Positions 44,335 through 55,800 of a DNA stretch of 64,000 bases are shown here, piece by piece. Both the position numbers and the translations under genes were made by a program. The stretch covers positions 17,730,940 through 17,794,939 of the forward strand of contig OZ024757.1 in NCBI GenBank assembly GCA_964016885.1, read 5' to 3'. The stretch's first letter is position 1. Every line of letters begins with the position of its first letter. The DNA is from Eledone cirrhosa (taxonomy: Eukaryota > Mollusca > Cephalopoda > Octopoda > Eledonidae). The notes under the pieces were generated by a model, which ran no database searches, had not been told where the DNA came from, and was given only the letters and a program-made list of their open reading frames with translations.

Positions 44335-45850
44335 CTAGCAGATTTACCCGGCGTTGCTCGGGGTTTGAAATTATGCTAAGAATATACAGCTAGGAAGTAA
44401 AAGAAGAACATTATTTGTCCCCAACCTGTCAAAATAAGCAGAAGTCTTCAATAATTAATGCAAACGAATATTTAGTGCAATCTTTGTACACATAAAACTA
44501 TGCTGATAATGAAGGAAAACACTGAACAGGATGTAGTTATACAAATGTTTAAAGACAATACACGTTGGAAATCTGTAAAAAAAACAGGCAGTTTTGCTAA
44601 AGTACAAGTTGTAATGGAAGCAGAGTTGTATACAAACAAAAAAACAATGAGAGTAGAATAAGAGAAAATCTATTCTTTGAGAGGATCCTTTGCTGTGTAT
44701 GGTTAAATTTTAAACTTATAATCCAAAATATCCTGCATGACATATTCATTGGTATGTTTTGTAATGAGTAAGGTGAAGTCATGGCAGAGCTGTAATAAGT
44801 GTTTTTGTTAACACTAAAGCACTTCAGGAGAGACAATATTCTTTGTTTTTCTTTTCGGAACAAACGCAAAGAGATTATCTCGACTGCCAACTCGTGAGCA
44901 GGCAATGTAAAATTGTCCGTGCGAAAAGCAAGGTTCATCCAAGTGAATTCCAGCGACGGACAGAGTTTGACCTTGCGACTTGTTTATGGACATCGCAAAG
45001 GTAACACGAAGGGGAAATTAGGCTAATTTCTGTTATTATTACATTCTCGCCTTTTCCACATCCAGATAGAATGGTAGAGTCAATACTAAGTGGAGACAGT
45101 TTTTTAACCACAAGGCGTGTTTTGGAGGAGTGATATTTCTCAGCAAAATAACTGGTGTTCCCTCTTTCAGAACCAATGTATTAGGAGGTAAACCAGGAGG
45201 ATTTAAAGAATTTAGAAATTCAACTGGATAATTGACCGCATCCTGTGGATCACATACAGTATCAATAGATTTATATATCCGTGGACATCCAGGAAGAAGC
45301 TGAAGAAGCTGATCGTTAATACAGCTAACAGTGATATTTTTGGGTGCAAGAATGGCTCTTTCGCATAGCTAATCAAGATTCGTATAGTTATCACGCAAGT
45401 TCGGGAATACACTCGCCTTGAAATCATCGACAGTTCCAACTACATTGCAGATGTGATCAATTACTATGTGTCCATCTGTATCCGGAGGTAGGTTACCATC
45501 TCCTATTGTAAGAATGTCTCCAGAAAATGTTGATGACAGAGGGTCCCCATGCAACCTTGCACGCATGTTGGTAGTTAGTCTTAATGATGTCACTTGTCGC
45601 CACAATGGTGAAGACTTAAGACATGCATTTACCGCATCTGCTCTTGTTCCTTTCGGTATTATAGGAAGAGTCTGTCTGAAGTCTCCTGATAGCAGAAGGG
45701 TGACACCCCCCATAACATCACTGCAATCCCGTATGTCTTGCAAAGACCTGTCTAGTGCCTCAAGAGCACCTTTGTGCACTCATCCCAAACAATAAGGTGA
45801 CACCTTCGCAGCAGATGAGCCCTTTCGGAGTCTTTGGTGATATGACAAGT
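44335..45850 (-). mobile_element. autonomous Helitron remnant (helicase and 3' end)
   Basis: The 3' terminus on the minus strand is CCCCGAGCAACGCCGGGTAA then ATCTGCTAG (ends at 44335). Upstream is the C-terminal half of a PIF1-like Helitron helicase. The replication-initiator (HUH) domain is not found. The left part of the element runs out near 45850. Confidence 0.85.
44814..45830 (-). pseudogene. Helitron PIF1-like helicase, C-terminal half, broken
   Basis: Order on the minus strand: CHLIVWDEC, frameshift, KGALEALDRSLQDIRDC, Walker-B-type GGVTLLLSGDFRQTLPIIPK, SLRLTTNMRARLHGDP, then an in-frame TAG near 45370. Next come LCERAILAPKNITVSCINDQ, YPVEFLNSLNPPGLPPNTL, and a section with stops. 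It ends with INKSQGQTLSVAGIHLDEPC, FSHGQFYIACSRVGSRDNLF and ...SPEVL with TAG at 44814. SF1B helicase motifs (SGDFRQ, KSQGQT, ACSR) are clear. At least one frameshift and several stops make it a pseudogene. Confidence 0.88.
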
Positions 45851-45964
45851 AGGATATGACAAGTGGTCATGCAATAATCATGCATTTCAAGGTTTGTAGT
45901 TGTCAAAAGGATTGGTCAAAATTTCTTTTAAACACAGTTAAATCTTTCATGGTGGTGGGTGGCT

Positions 45965-46690
45965 GAACTTGCCTGTAGAACAATGAGGGAGTGGGTTAAG
46001 CCAGTCAAGCATTATAATTCTCAGATTCCTGTAGAATTCTTTTTTCCTCTGCTTTCTCGCTAGCCTAATTCATAGAATTTACTTTTGTAGCGGCCCCTTA
46101 CGGCTGTAACTCAGCACGTATAGGAGTTGCGTCCCTTTGTGACGGTCGCTACTCCCAGTGGCAGATACGTATAGGAGTTGCGTCCCTTTGTGACGGTCGC
46201 GACTCCCAGTGGCAGATCCATGTACTAAATGGACTATATATTATTAAGAATGACAATAAATGCAGGTGAGTGTTGTGACATGGTTTTACTTCACAGAAGT
46301 CAAATAAATTAATAAAAATAATTTCAGTTGGTCACAACTCCCAGACTGGAGTGTGTAGAGAAGAACAGAAATCTTCTCTTGGTAAGGTTCAAGTGTTTCT
46401 TTAGGCTGCCGGCGCAGGAAGTGAGAGAGTAATGCCTTGATGTCCTCAAATATATAGTCCCCAGGGGGACGCAACTCCATTTAGTACATGGATCTGCCAC
46501 TGGGAGTCGCGACCGTCACAAAGGGACGCAACTCCTATACGTATCTGCCACTGGGAGTCGCGACCATCGCAAAGGGATGCAACTCCTATAGGTGCTGAGT
46601 TACAGCCATAAGGGGCCGCTACACTTTCAATGCTTGACCGGCTTCACCCACTCCTTCATTGATCTACAGGAAAGTTCTGCAGGCAATACA
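45965..46690. mobile_element. foldback element with TGTAG...CTACA ends
   Basis: The core is 46087-46622: inverted arms of about 140 bp starting TGTAGCGGCCCCTTA. Each holds two copies of a 50-bp unit (TATAGGAGTTGCGTCCCTTT...GACTCCCAGTGGCAGAT). A unique centre of about 245 bp sits between them. The core is flanked by CTTT on both sides. Farther out, TGAGGGAGTGGGTTAAGCC (left) and its inverted counterpart (right) extend the symmetry, with a 60-bp insertion on the left. Ends and 4-bp repeat resemble Ginger-type DNA transposons. No transposase is visible. Confidence 0.7.
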
Positions 46691-46821
46691 CACACACACA
46701 CACACATATATAAATCTATCTGTCTATCTAGTGTGGGTAAAATTCCCGAGATAAATATTTATAAATATATATATATATATTTATCATTATTAGACATTAA
46801 AGTTTAAGTAAACAATTTCAG

Positions 46822-46939
46822 GTTTTACTCTATTAAGGGATGTTCTGAAACTGAGGAAATTCAATTTGTAGATGCAGAAGTAAATATTTCCAAAAACGTT
46901 GCAACCGAAGGTGAAACAGGAAGACGTACCGTTAGTTCA
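46822..46939 (+). CDS. candidate orphan terminal exon, unknown gene
   Basis: After an acceptor-like AAACAATTTCAG, one forward frame is open for 39 codons (FYSIKGCSETEEIQFVDAEV, then NISKNVATEGETGRRTVSS) and ends in TGA. The composition is protein-like and the stretch is not part of any repeat seen elsewhere in the window. It could be the last exon of a plus-strand gene whose other exons I could not find, or a chance open frame (about 15 percent by codon statistics alone). I do not recognise the protein. Confidence 0.3.
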
Positions 46940-47264
46940 TGAAGACGTTCTCTGGCGATGGATGAAAAATATGCGAGAATAACAACGACAAAAACATATC
47001 ATCAACGATAACGACACCACTATCACAATCACCACCACCACCATCAATATAACAGAGTCAACACATTTAAAAAATAATTAAAAAAACAGCAACAAGAAAA
47101 CATTTCAAGAAATTTAAAGAATATAATTTTCAGTTTAAGCTATTTTTTGGAGTATAACAAAACATGTTTACATTAAATCAAAATCAAATGTTTTAATATT
47201 GATATGGTTTCTGATTTAGACACAAATCCAACAATTTTTGAGGGAGAAGAAAATCAATTAAATC
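46940..47264. other. AT-rich sequence, possible 3' UTR
   Basis: Follows the candidate exon at 46822. CACCACCACC and AT-rich text, nothing else recognised. Confidence 0.3.
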
Positions 47265-47430
47265 GACCCCAGTACATTACTGGTATTTCAATTTTATCGA
47301 CCTCGTAAGGACGAAAGGCAAAGCTAACCTCGGCAGGATTTGAAATCAGACTGTAAAGGGACGTAACACTAAGCGACTAAGCATATTGACCGACCCTCTA
47401 CCGATACTGCTAATGTTCTGCCCATGATTT
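47265..47430 (-). mobile_element. tRNA-derived SINE
   Basis: Minus-strand type 1-like head and body (B box CTGATTTCAAATCC, AACCTCG... complement). It lies just 3' of the BDH2-like terminal exon. Confidence 0.8.
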
Positions 47431-47517
47431 TATAAATAAATACTTAAAAAGAAGAAGTTTTATATTGTCGAACACGGAAAGGTTTCAGTCGAGTGAACAT
47501 CAAAAGGGTTGCTACCT

Positions 47518-47571
47518 TTACATGCTCCAACCACCGTCGATGATAAATTCTTGACCAGTGACGAACGCTGA
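47518..47571 (-). CDS. BDH2-like: BDH2/DHRS6-like short-chain dehydrogenase, terminal exon z
   Basis: Terminal exon on the minus strand: acceptor TCTTTTACAG, then SAFVTGQEFIIDGGWSM and TAA. Human BDH2 ends SAYVTGNPVIIDGGWSL, so the C-terminus is conserved in sequence and length. The VTGxxxxxDGG motif is the SDR C-terminal signature near the tetramer interface. The intron separating it from exon y is 8.7 kb and holds three different LINEs. The 3' UTR runs leftwards into 47517-47440. No canonical AATAAA is visible there; AATATA is present. Confidence 0.92.
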   Translation of the reverse strand, partial: SAFVTGQEFIIDGGWSM

Positions 47572-47709
47572 CTGTAAAAGACAATTGAGATTTTACTTAA
47601 ATATTTTTCTTTTTTACTATTTTCAACATATATCTTTGATAATAGAACACAAGTATCAAGTGACAACCACTTTGTCTTAGATTTGTTTCGGAAATGGAAA
47701 TGTGATATC

Positions 47710-47785
47710 TTCCTTTCTCTCTCTCTCTCGCTCACTCCCCCTCTCTTTCTATCTCTCTCTCGCCCCCTCTCTTTATTTCTATCTG

Positions 47786-47829
<44 letters not shown>

Positions 47830-47830
47830 A
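47710..47830. repeat. CT microsatellite
   Basis: CTCTCTCTCGC-type tract in the last BDH2-like intron. Confidence 0.92.
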
Positions 47831-47834
47831 GTCT

Positions 47835-48725
47835 ACCAAGCGGAAACGGCAATCAGCGGAGACTCCACCTCAATATTTTATAGGGGATTAGTGGAGGATA
47901 AGTGCGACGATGTTCTCGGGGAAACTCTAGGCATCGAGGAGGACGAACTGACCAGTCTGTTCGGAAGGACTTTCCGTCCAGGGCCTATGGATAACTTCCA
48001 GAGATCTCTGGCTTGGCAGTGCTACCAAGGAGCTCTACCAGTTCGAGACAAAATCTACAGGCACAGACGCCCTGGCAGAGATCCTGCCAAAGGATCTGTT
48101 CAAGATGTGAGCAGGACATCGAAACCGTTCTGCATGCAATTGTTCAGTACCCAGGGGTGACCGACCTGTGGAATTATGTTGAACAGCTACTGTCACGTGT
48201 GCGACGCATACAATTGTCAGCCAAGTCCATCGTGAGGATCACCCCGTCGCCTCATTTAAGAATGAAGGAGAGGCGGTTTCCCTCTGTCTGGTGGCTATGG
48301 CGAAATAGGTAATATGGTGGACGAGGTTAAAAGGACTGAGGGCAAACAACTTATCCCCTTCTTTAAGTACCACTTCAGAAGGAAGTTGAGAGTAGAGAGA
48401 GAGGTGCTACACCCCAGTAAATTCACTGGAAGGTGAGTGAATGTGGCGAAAATGGCCCGAGTGAATGGGCCTTCTCCTTTAGGAAGATAAACAGAGGGAA
48501 GACAGGAACACCTACAAGGCGTGTTCCTGGTGTTGAGGGTTGTTCTATCCACGGGGTGTAAAACAACCCTGCAGTAACGTTCCCCCCTATTGGGGATTTC
48601 AATTGTTATATATACTTTGTTATTTATTAATGTTAAAGTTATATGATTTTTATGTAAAATCCCCACCGTCACGTCTTGTAATGTCCCATTTTTGTACGCC
48701 CCTGTGGCAAATAGAGAAAGATATC
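47835..48725 (+). mobile_element. Tx1-like LINE, 3' end copy
   Basis: First frame: RGLVEDKCDDVLGETLGIEE, LTSLFGRTFRPGPMDNFQRS, LAWQCYQGALPVRDKIYRHR. After a frameshift: CEQDIETVLHAIVQYPGVTD, LWNYVEQLLSRV. The last part (MARVNGPS-type text and GCCCCTGTGGCAAATAGAGA) matches the copy at 1630-2935. Broken by several frameshifts. Confidence 0.8.
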
Positions 48726-48854
48726 TATCTTGGGATTGCTATCGAGATTTGGGATTTGTTGCTTTTATTGTAGTTTTTGTACGAAGATAGATATATTGGT
48801 AAATAAACATAAACGCATAACTACAGATTAACAGAGAGGTAGACAGAGAGACAC

Positions 48855-48896
48855 ATACTACTACTACCACCACGACCACCACCACCACCACCACCG

Positions 48897-48930
<34 letters not shown>

Positions 48931-48945
48931 AAACAGCACCAACAC
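48855..48945. repeat. ACC/ACT trinucleotide repeat
   Basis: CACCACCACCACC followed by ACTACTACTACT. Confidence 0.92.
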
Positions 48946-48949
48946 CACC

Positions 48950-49040
48950 TCGTAAAGATGAAAGGCAAAGTTAATCTTGCCGCAACTTCAACTCAGAACG
49001 TAAAGGGACATAACTATTTACAGCAACGCATATAATCCCT
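48950..49040 (-). mobile_element. SINE fragment
   Basis: CGTAAAGATGAAAGGCAAAG and AACTCAGAACGTAAAGGGAC; tail missing, B box decayed. Confidence 0.7.
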
Positions 49041-49045
49041 ATCTA

Positions 49046-49689
49046 ATAATAATAATAATAATAATTAGGAGAGTGATTCCTAGCTTAGGTACAATAAATA
49101 AACCATTAAAAACAATTAAATTTCATAAAATACACCATTAAATCAACCAAACTATTCTATTAAATAAACCACTTAAAATAATCATATAGGCCATTAAATA
49201 AACTTTTCAAATTAAATGACACGACGGTTCAGTTATATTCAAATATTGTAAGTGCGTCCATTGAGAATATTGTTACGATGTTTGCGAAAATGTAAAACAA
49301 ATATTTATATGCCAGACAGAAATGTTAACTTTTATTTCTATATACTTTTTTTTATATAATTGTCTGCTGGTGCATTTTGTATTTCGCTCTATATCTTCAC
49401 CATTAACAAGAAGGCAACGACGACAACAGTGTCATTAACAACAACTCTACCATTAACAAGAGGAAGCCAACCCCAGCATCAGTGACTCACCTCCAGCCAC
49501 AAGGTCCTATGACAAACTGCTAAGTTGCTCGCATGTGTGCGTGCTGAACTCTGGGGCTTTCCGCTGGGAACAACCCCGTTTTCTCGCCCCCCCCCCCTTT
49601 TTTTTGTACATTCATCCATTCACTCATTCATTTACTAACATTCTACCTTCCTGTGTCTCCCCCTCCATGCAGCCCCTTCTTTTCTCTCT
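49046..49689. other. unassigned intron sequence
   Basis: AT-rich with tandem TTAAATAAACCA-like words at 49095-49210, then possible 5' region of the LINE that follows. Confidence 0.4.
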
Positions 49690-50800
49690 TGTTTTCTGAC
49701 ACCTCTATATATATAGGTGAGCTATGAGGCCCTCTTACCAACACTTTCCCTTCCACCCACACACGCCAGCCACTCACCCCTGATGCCGCTCGGTGCCACT
49801 GTCCCTGGCCCCACGACCCATCCCCCATCCCTCCAAGCCGACACTTGCAGCACCACTAACAAACGGAAGAGGGACCGGAACTGTTTGGGGTAAAGCTGCT
49901 TCCACCACCTCACCTGCGTTGGCTTGACTCATCAAGCTTCCAATGCCCTCGCAGCGTGGAGGTGCAGGAGTTGCCTCTTCTCCACGTCTTTCCAGCCACG
50001 GCTGTCTGGCACACCACCAGATGGGACAGCGAGCTTGCCTGACGCCCGAGCCTCGCTGGTCAACATCACTCGGCTCAGGTGGCTCCGGAAGATCCCACTC
50101 AGGATCCCGAGAGTGGCACGGGTGCCGGTAGCTGATGCCCTCGCTTCCTCGATTGAGAGCGCCCTGGACTCCAATTGAGCTAGTGACAGGGAGCGGCTGT
50201 TCTATTTCGCCCCACTCGCCCTCGGCCTCCCCAGCTCTGGCGCTGACTGGGGCGGCCGGTCAACAGCAGCCTTCGTCAAGGCCAATGTCTCGTCCTTTGG
50301 GCGAGCGCCCATTCCAAGCATGCCCAGGGACGCCACACACCCCACCCTCAGGTACCCCCTATCCTCCACCCTCGAGGCCAGCACCAAGCGTTTGCGTGAC
50401 CAGGTAAACGCCAAGCTTATCATGGGTCATGTATCGGCCACAGTCAGAGTCGTTGCCTCAGAGGACACTGTCCTCCAACCCACTGAGGAGGTCCTGGCTG
50501 CTTTGCGACTCAAACACCCTGACCCACCCACTGAGCTCAGACCCATACCCCCACCCGACCCCACTTTCTCCTTGTGGCTTCTGATGCAGACATCATGTCC
50601 GCCATCAGGTCCTTTCCAGCTAGCAGCTGCGGAGGTATTGATGGTCTCCGACCAGGCCACCTCAAGGAGTTGACATCCCCCCTCTCTGCTGAGGCCGGGC
50701 GCCGCCTTCTGAGTGCAATTGTGGCGCTCACCAATAGGATCATCCATGGTGCCCTGGACCCTTACGCCCGAGGCCTCTTTTTTCGGCCAGCCTCACCGCT

Positions 50801-51960
50801 CTCAGGAAGAAAGAGAGTGGCATAAGCCCCATTGCTGTGGGCAATGTCTTCCGGAGGCTGGCTGCCAAGGTGATCTGCAAGTCCGTCACACACGAACTGG
50901 GTGAGGAGTTTAGTCCGGTGCAACTGGGTGTCGGCGTGTCCGGTGACTGTGAGGGGGCCGCTCATGCAACCAGGCAGTTCTTCAACAGCTGCCCATTGGA
51001 ACCGGCATCCAGGGACTCCAGGCACCTCATTGTCAAGCTTGACATGAGGAATGCATTCAACTCTTTACGCCGGGATCATCTGCTTGAGGCGTGCCTTAGC
51101 CGAGCCCCCTCTAACTACCTGTCATATGGAGTCCCGAGCATGCTCCTTGCTGCTGATACGGTCATACCCTTGGCTACTGGGGTCCAACAGGGCGACCCTT
51201 TGGGACCCCTCCTGTTCGCCCTTGGTATTGACCACATCGCCCGGAGTATCACGGCCCCTCTCAATGTTTGGTATCTGGATGATGCTAAATTGGGCGGGCC
51301 CGTACGGATGGTCTGCCATGACCTTCAATCGGTGGTTCCTGCCCTGGTGGGAATCGGTTTCCAGGTCAACTCGGCCAAGTCGGAGGTGGTGAATGTCAGC
51401 CTCGATGCTGCTTCAGTCTTGGACGTGCAGTCCATTCTCCGCCAGGTTCAGGTGACCCCCAAAGAGGATGTCCTCATCCTCGGGTCACCGATCCACCCAC
51501 CGGCCATCCGCTCCACCATCAGGTCCAGGCTTCAACAGCTCCAGACTCTCACAAGCCGACTGGGCTTGATTGACGGCCACCCAGCTCTCTTTCTGCTGAG
51601 GAACTGCTTCGCCATGCCGAAGCTCCTCTATACACTCCGTAGCGCTCCGTGCTACACCCAGATATCTCTCCTGACCTCGATACTTGTATCCGAGCAGCAA
51701 TGCAACATCAAGTTTGACAACATAGGGTGGCTACAGGCCACTTTACCTGTCAGGTATGGCATCCTTGGCCTCCGGTCCCCAATCTCACTAGCTTTGACGG
51801 TGAATCTTTCGTCGGTAAGCTCGTGCCATGTCAGCAGGATTCTTCAAAACACAACAGAATCCTCTGTGTTCAGAGAAAGTGAGGCTGCCTGTGAGACATG
51901 GGACCGGCTGCGACTTAGCTCAGTAGACGTCCCTCCTCCTTCTCTCCCTGTTGACGTCAA
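50801..51960 (+). pseudogene. RLE-type LINE reverse transcriptase core
   Basis: Open frame from about 50801 with SLTALRKKESGISPIAVGNV, catalytic block A LDMRNAFNSL, block B TGVQQGDPLGPLLFALGI, block C YLDD (NVWYLDDAKLGGP), and the downstream LGSPIHPP and NCFAMPKLLYTLR. It lacks a start because the N-terminal RT part is in another frame (50574-50800). A frameshift near 51950 separates it from the C-terminus. Confidence 0.88.
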
Positions 51961-52646
51961 GTCCCCCCAACGCATGTGGGATGCCATCCAGTGCAGCCAG
52001 GCCTCATTACAGGCTCACGCGCCAGCTCAACCAGCACCGCCTTGCTTGTTTTCGTGCGGCTTCCAAACCCCACAGTGGTGCCTGGCTCCATGCCCTGCCC
52101 TCCTCCTCCACTGGCACGCAGCTAGACAACTATAGCCTGCGCATCGGCGTTTCCCTGAGGCTCGGCCTCCGGATCTGCCAGCCACACCAATGTCGCTGCG
52201 GTTCCACCGTGGACTCTTTCGGCCTCCACCCGCTTTCCTGTTGCCACAGTGCCAGCCACATTCCACGCCATGCTGCCCTCAACAAGGTCATTAAGCATGG
52301 CTTGGACGCTGCAGGCTTCCCTTCCCAGCTCGAGCCGGTGGGGCTGGATAGAGGGGACGACAAAAGGCCAGATCGCATCATCATCTCTCTGTTCCGTGGT
52401 GGCAAACCCTTCATCTGGGATGCCAATTGCACCGACACTTTCTGCAGCCACAACCTGGTGCAGTCTGTGACTGACCCACGTTCTGCTGCACGTCAAGCTG
52501 AAGGGACTAAACTCCTCAAATACCGGTCGCTCTCCAACAGGTTTGTGGTCGTACCCCTGGCAGTGGAGACTTCTGGTGTCCTCGGACCCAGGGCTACCTC
52601 CTTACTCACCACCATAGGCGCTGAGCTGGCAAGCTGCAGGTGTTAG
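51960..52646 (+). pseudogene. RLE-type LINE C-terminus (CCHC + PD-WD endonuclease)
   Basis: Frame with SGAWLHALPSSSTGTQLDNY, then CRCG-x11-H-x4-C cysteine cluster (CRCGSTVDSFGLHPLSC), SRH-like HIPRHAALN, and KRPDRIIISL ... FIWDANCTD, the PD...WD residues of a restriction-like endonuclease. It ends TTIGAELASCRC with TAG. The last part (VETSGVLGP) matches related elements of cnidarians and other invertebrates known to me. Confidence 0.85.
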
Positions 52647-52838
52647 CCCCGCAAGTTGGAGTGGCTTTTCCAGCGCGTCTCCCTTGTCGTCCTCCAGGGA
52701 AATGCCTTCTCTATTCTGTCCGCCGGGGCTGTGGGTGGGCCCCATCACGTACCGTTGTAGTTGTTGTATTACTGAATTATTACCTGAATTGCGTTTTTTC
52801 TTTTATATTTAATTTCATATCAATTTACCTTATATATA

Positions 52839-55800
52839 TCATCATCATCATCATCATCATCATCATCGTTTAACGTCCATGTTCCACGCTTACATGGGTT
52901 TGGACGGGAGTTTTCCCACTTGAGGCAAGAGTGGTTGTCTTGCTCGCATAGGACTGTCTGGCGGGTTTTCTACAGCTGGATGCCCTTCCTAACACCAATC
53001 ACATTTACAGTGTGGGACTGGGAGGTTTTTACCGTGTTGCCTACACGGCCACATTACAGCGTGGACTGTGTGTTTTTTTGTCGTGACACCTACACGATCT
53101 CATTTGTTTCGGCCTGGATGTTGTGGCACCAACATAACTTTACATTGAAAGGGGCGGTGTGGATGGGACGGGGGTGTATTTTGTTAGAGATGCCTACTGA
53201 CTGTAGTAGGTTTTACTTTGTATTTAGGTAAGGCGTGTCTTCTCTATTACTGAGTGCCGCCAAAGATCTCGGTCCAGTGACATTGTCTTGGAGAGGTGTA
53301 AGTGTGTGAGGTCGGAGTTTATCAGGTCGTCCCAGGTTTTTCTGGGTCTGCCTACTCTGTGGCTACCGTCTATCTTTATTGCCCTGCACTTTTTTATACA
53401 GCTGTCGTCTTTCATGCGCATTACGTGACCATACCAACGTAGCCTTCTCTCGAGTAAACAACATCTGATCCCTCTTATTTCTAATTTTTCCCTTAGTTCG
53501 TTTATGCTTTGCCGTTCGCGTATATTACTATTACACATCCAGCAGAGCATGCAAGCTTCGTTCCTCTCTAGTCTGCGTATATCCTCTGCACACAATGCCC
53601 AGGTCTCACTGCCATGCAACATTGCTGTTCGTATGCAGGCATCATACAGCCTGCCTTTCATTTTTAGGGAGAACCCTTTAGCGGCTAATAGTGGTATAAG
53701 CTCTCTGAACTTTTTCCATCCAGTTCTGACTCTAGCTACTGTACTTTCAGAGCACCCTCCCCCACTGCTGATTTTGTCACCCAGGTAACAGAAGCTGTCC
53801 ACTATTTCTATAGAACCCTCTGCACAATTGAAAGAGCTAGTATTTTGTGGGCACTTGCTGCTACTTATTGCACCAGAGCACCGGCCACATGTAAAATCTA
53901 TGTTCTTAGTTAGCTTACCTATGATCCCACTACATCTTTTATGCACACATACTTTGCATTTGGGACATAAAATGGAGTTTCTACCTACGCCTTTCCTACA
54001 CACTGAGCATGGCCATTTCCCGGAAGGGACCGGCGCCTTATTTTCTTTCCTACAAACTAGAACTTTAGTCTTAGCCAGGGTAATTTTAAGGCCTTTTGAT
54101 TCTAGGCCGTGCTTCCATGTTTGGAATTTCTTCTCTAGCTCGACCATTGATTCAGCTATGAGCGTTAGATCATCTGCGTATAGGAGTTCCCATGGGCAGC
54201 CGGACTTGAACTCCACTGTTATAGCCTGAAGGGCAATAATAAATAGTAGGGGGCTAAGAACAGAGCCCTGATGAACACCGACTTTTACGCTAAACTCTTC
54301 ACTATATTCGTTGTTAATTCTAACCTTGCTGACTGTTTCTTTATACATGGCTTGTATAGCTCTCACAAGCCATTCATCAACACCTAGTTTTCTAAGAGCC
54401 CACCAGATAATGGAACGGGGGACTCTGTCGAAGGCTTTCTCCAAGTCGACGAAATCTAAGTATAGGGGTTTACTTTTAGCTAGGTACTTCTCCTGTAGTT
54501 GTCGTACAATGAAAAGAGCGTCTGTGGTACTTTTGCCTGACACAAACCCGAACTGCATTTCATCTAGATCGATTCTCTCTCTGATTAGTTGCGCTATTAC
54601 TTTTTCCGTGACCTTCATGACCTGGTCGATTAATTTAATGCCTCTATAGTTACTCCTATCTAGGGCGTCTCCTTTACCCTTGTAGCAGTTAATGATGATG
54701 CTGCTACGTCAGTCCTTCGGAACAACCCCATTCTGTATGACTTGGTTTACTATCCGGGTGACCATGGTGTGTCCCACCGTTCCAGAGGCTTTCAGCATCT
54801 CAGCAACTATTTCCGAAGGCCCAGCCGCCTTACCCGTCTTCATATCTTTGATTGCCTTACTTATTATACTACCTTTGACTAACACTGCTGGTCCCTCTAT
54901 TGGGTTGATGTGGGGTAGACTGTCTTTCTCCCATTTATTCTCCTCATTTAGTAGCCTTTCGTAGTGACACTTCCAAGCTACCTTCTTATCAGCATCAGTG
55001 ATGGCAAGTACGCCATCATCATTAAGTACACACTTCTCCCCGACAATATCACGGTTTTCCTTGACACATTGCCTAGCAATCCTGAACACCTAACGTTTTT
55101 GGTCCTCGCGTTGTAGAACATGCTTGAACTTTCTTTCCTCTGCTTCCCTTCTTGCGAAGTACACTTGTCTCCTAGCTTCCCTCCTGGCCACTTGATAGTC
55201 TTCTCTACTTCGCCCATCCCGCCATACTTTCCAAGCCTGCTTTTTGGCCTTAATTGACTCCTCCACCTTACTGTTCCACCACCATGTTACTCTCCTCCTG
55301 CCTACAGGCCTGCTCCAGCCACAGACTTCGTCTGCCGCCATCAGCAGGTTTGCTTTCAGGAATTCCCACTGTTCCTCTATATTGTACGACTCTAATTGCT
55401 CTTCCTTACTGTCGAAAGCATCAAGTAATATGCTTTTAAATTTATTTCTGGCTGTGGGGTCCTTTAGCTTCCATATTTTTCTCCTGAGGATAGTCCTCTT
55501 CTGCTGTCGAGTACGTCTCGTCCTGACTATGAGGTCACTAACTATGAGTCTATGTTGGGAGGTGCATTCTTCATGGGGGAGGGATTTAGTGTTTACAACA
55601 GACACTCTGTCACGTCTTCTGGTAAGGATATAATCTACCTGGCTGGTATGTTCCCCTGATCTGTAAGTGATCAAGTGATTGTCTTGTTTTTTGAAGTTAG
55701 TGTTACAGATAGTTAGGTTATTTGCATCACAGAATTCCAGGATTCTGGAGCCTTCCTCATTTCTAGTACCAAACCCATAGCCTCCGTGGATTCCGTCATA

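Larger units (their letters stand above)
49690..52760 (+). mobile_element. RLE-type LINE (restriction-like endonuclease), decayed
   Basis: A GC-rich, single-ORF-type non-LTR element, unlike its AT-rich surroundings. Coding sequence in order: RWLRKIPLRIPRVARVPVAD (50080), GHVSATVRVVASEDTV (50420), FPASSCGGIDGLRPGHLKEL (50610), the RT core (50837-52135), then a CCHC/endonuclease C-terminus ending at 52646. At least three frameshifts separate these blocks. By architecture (no APE, C-terminal CCHC plus PD-x-WD) it belongs with R2/R4/NeSL-type elements. The exact clade is not resolved here. A 3' fragment of the same family lies at 17165. Confidence 0.85.

Noticed and set aside
46286..46480. 64-codon minus-strand frame in the 46-kb foldback
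   Set aside because: No recognisable domain and no splice or promoter context; kept only as part of the element's unique centre.
50762..52496. Minus-strand open frames opposite the RLE-type LINE
   Set aside because: Shadows of GC-rich plus-strand coding; no recognisable motifs.
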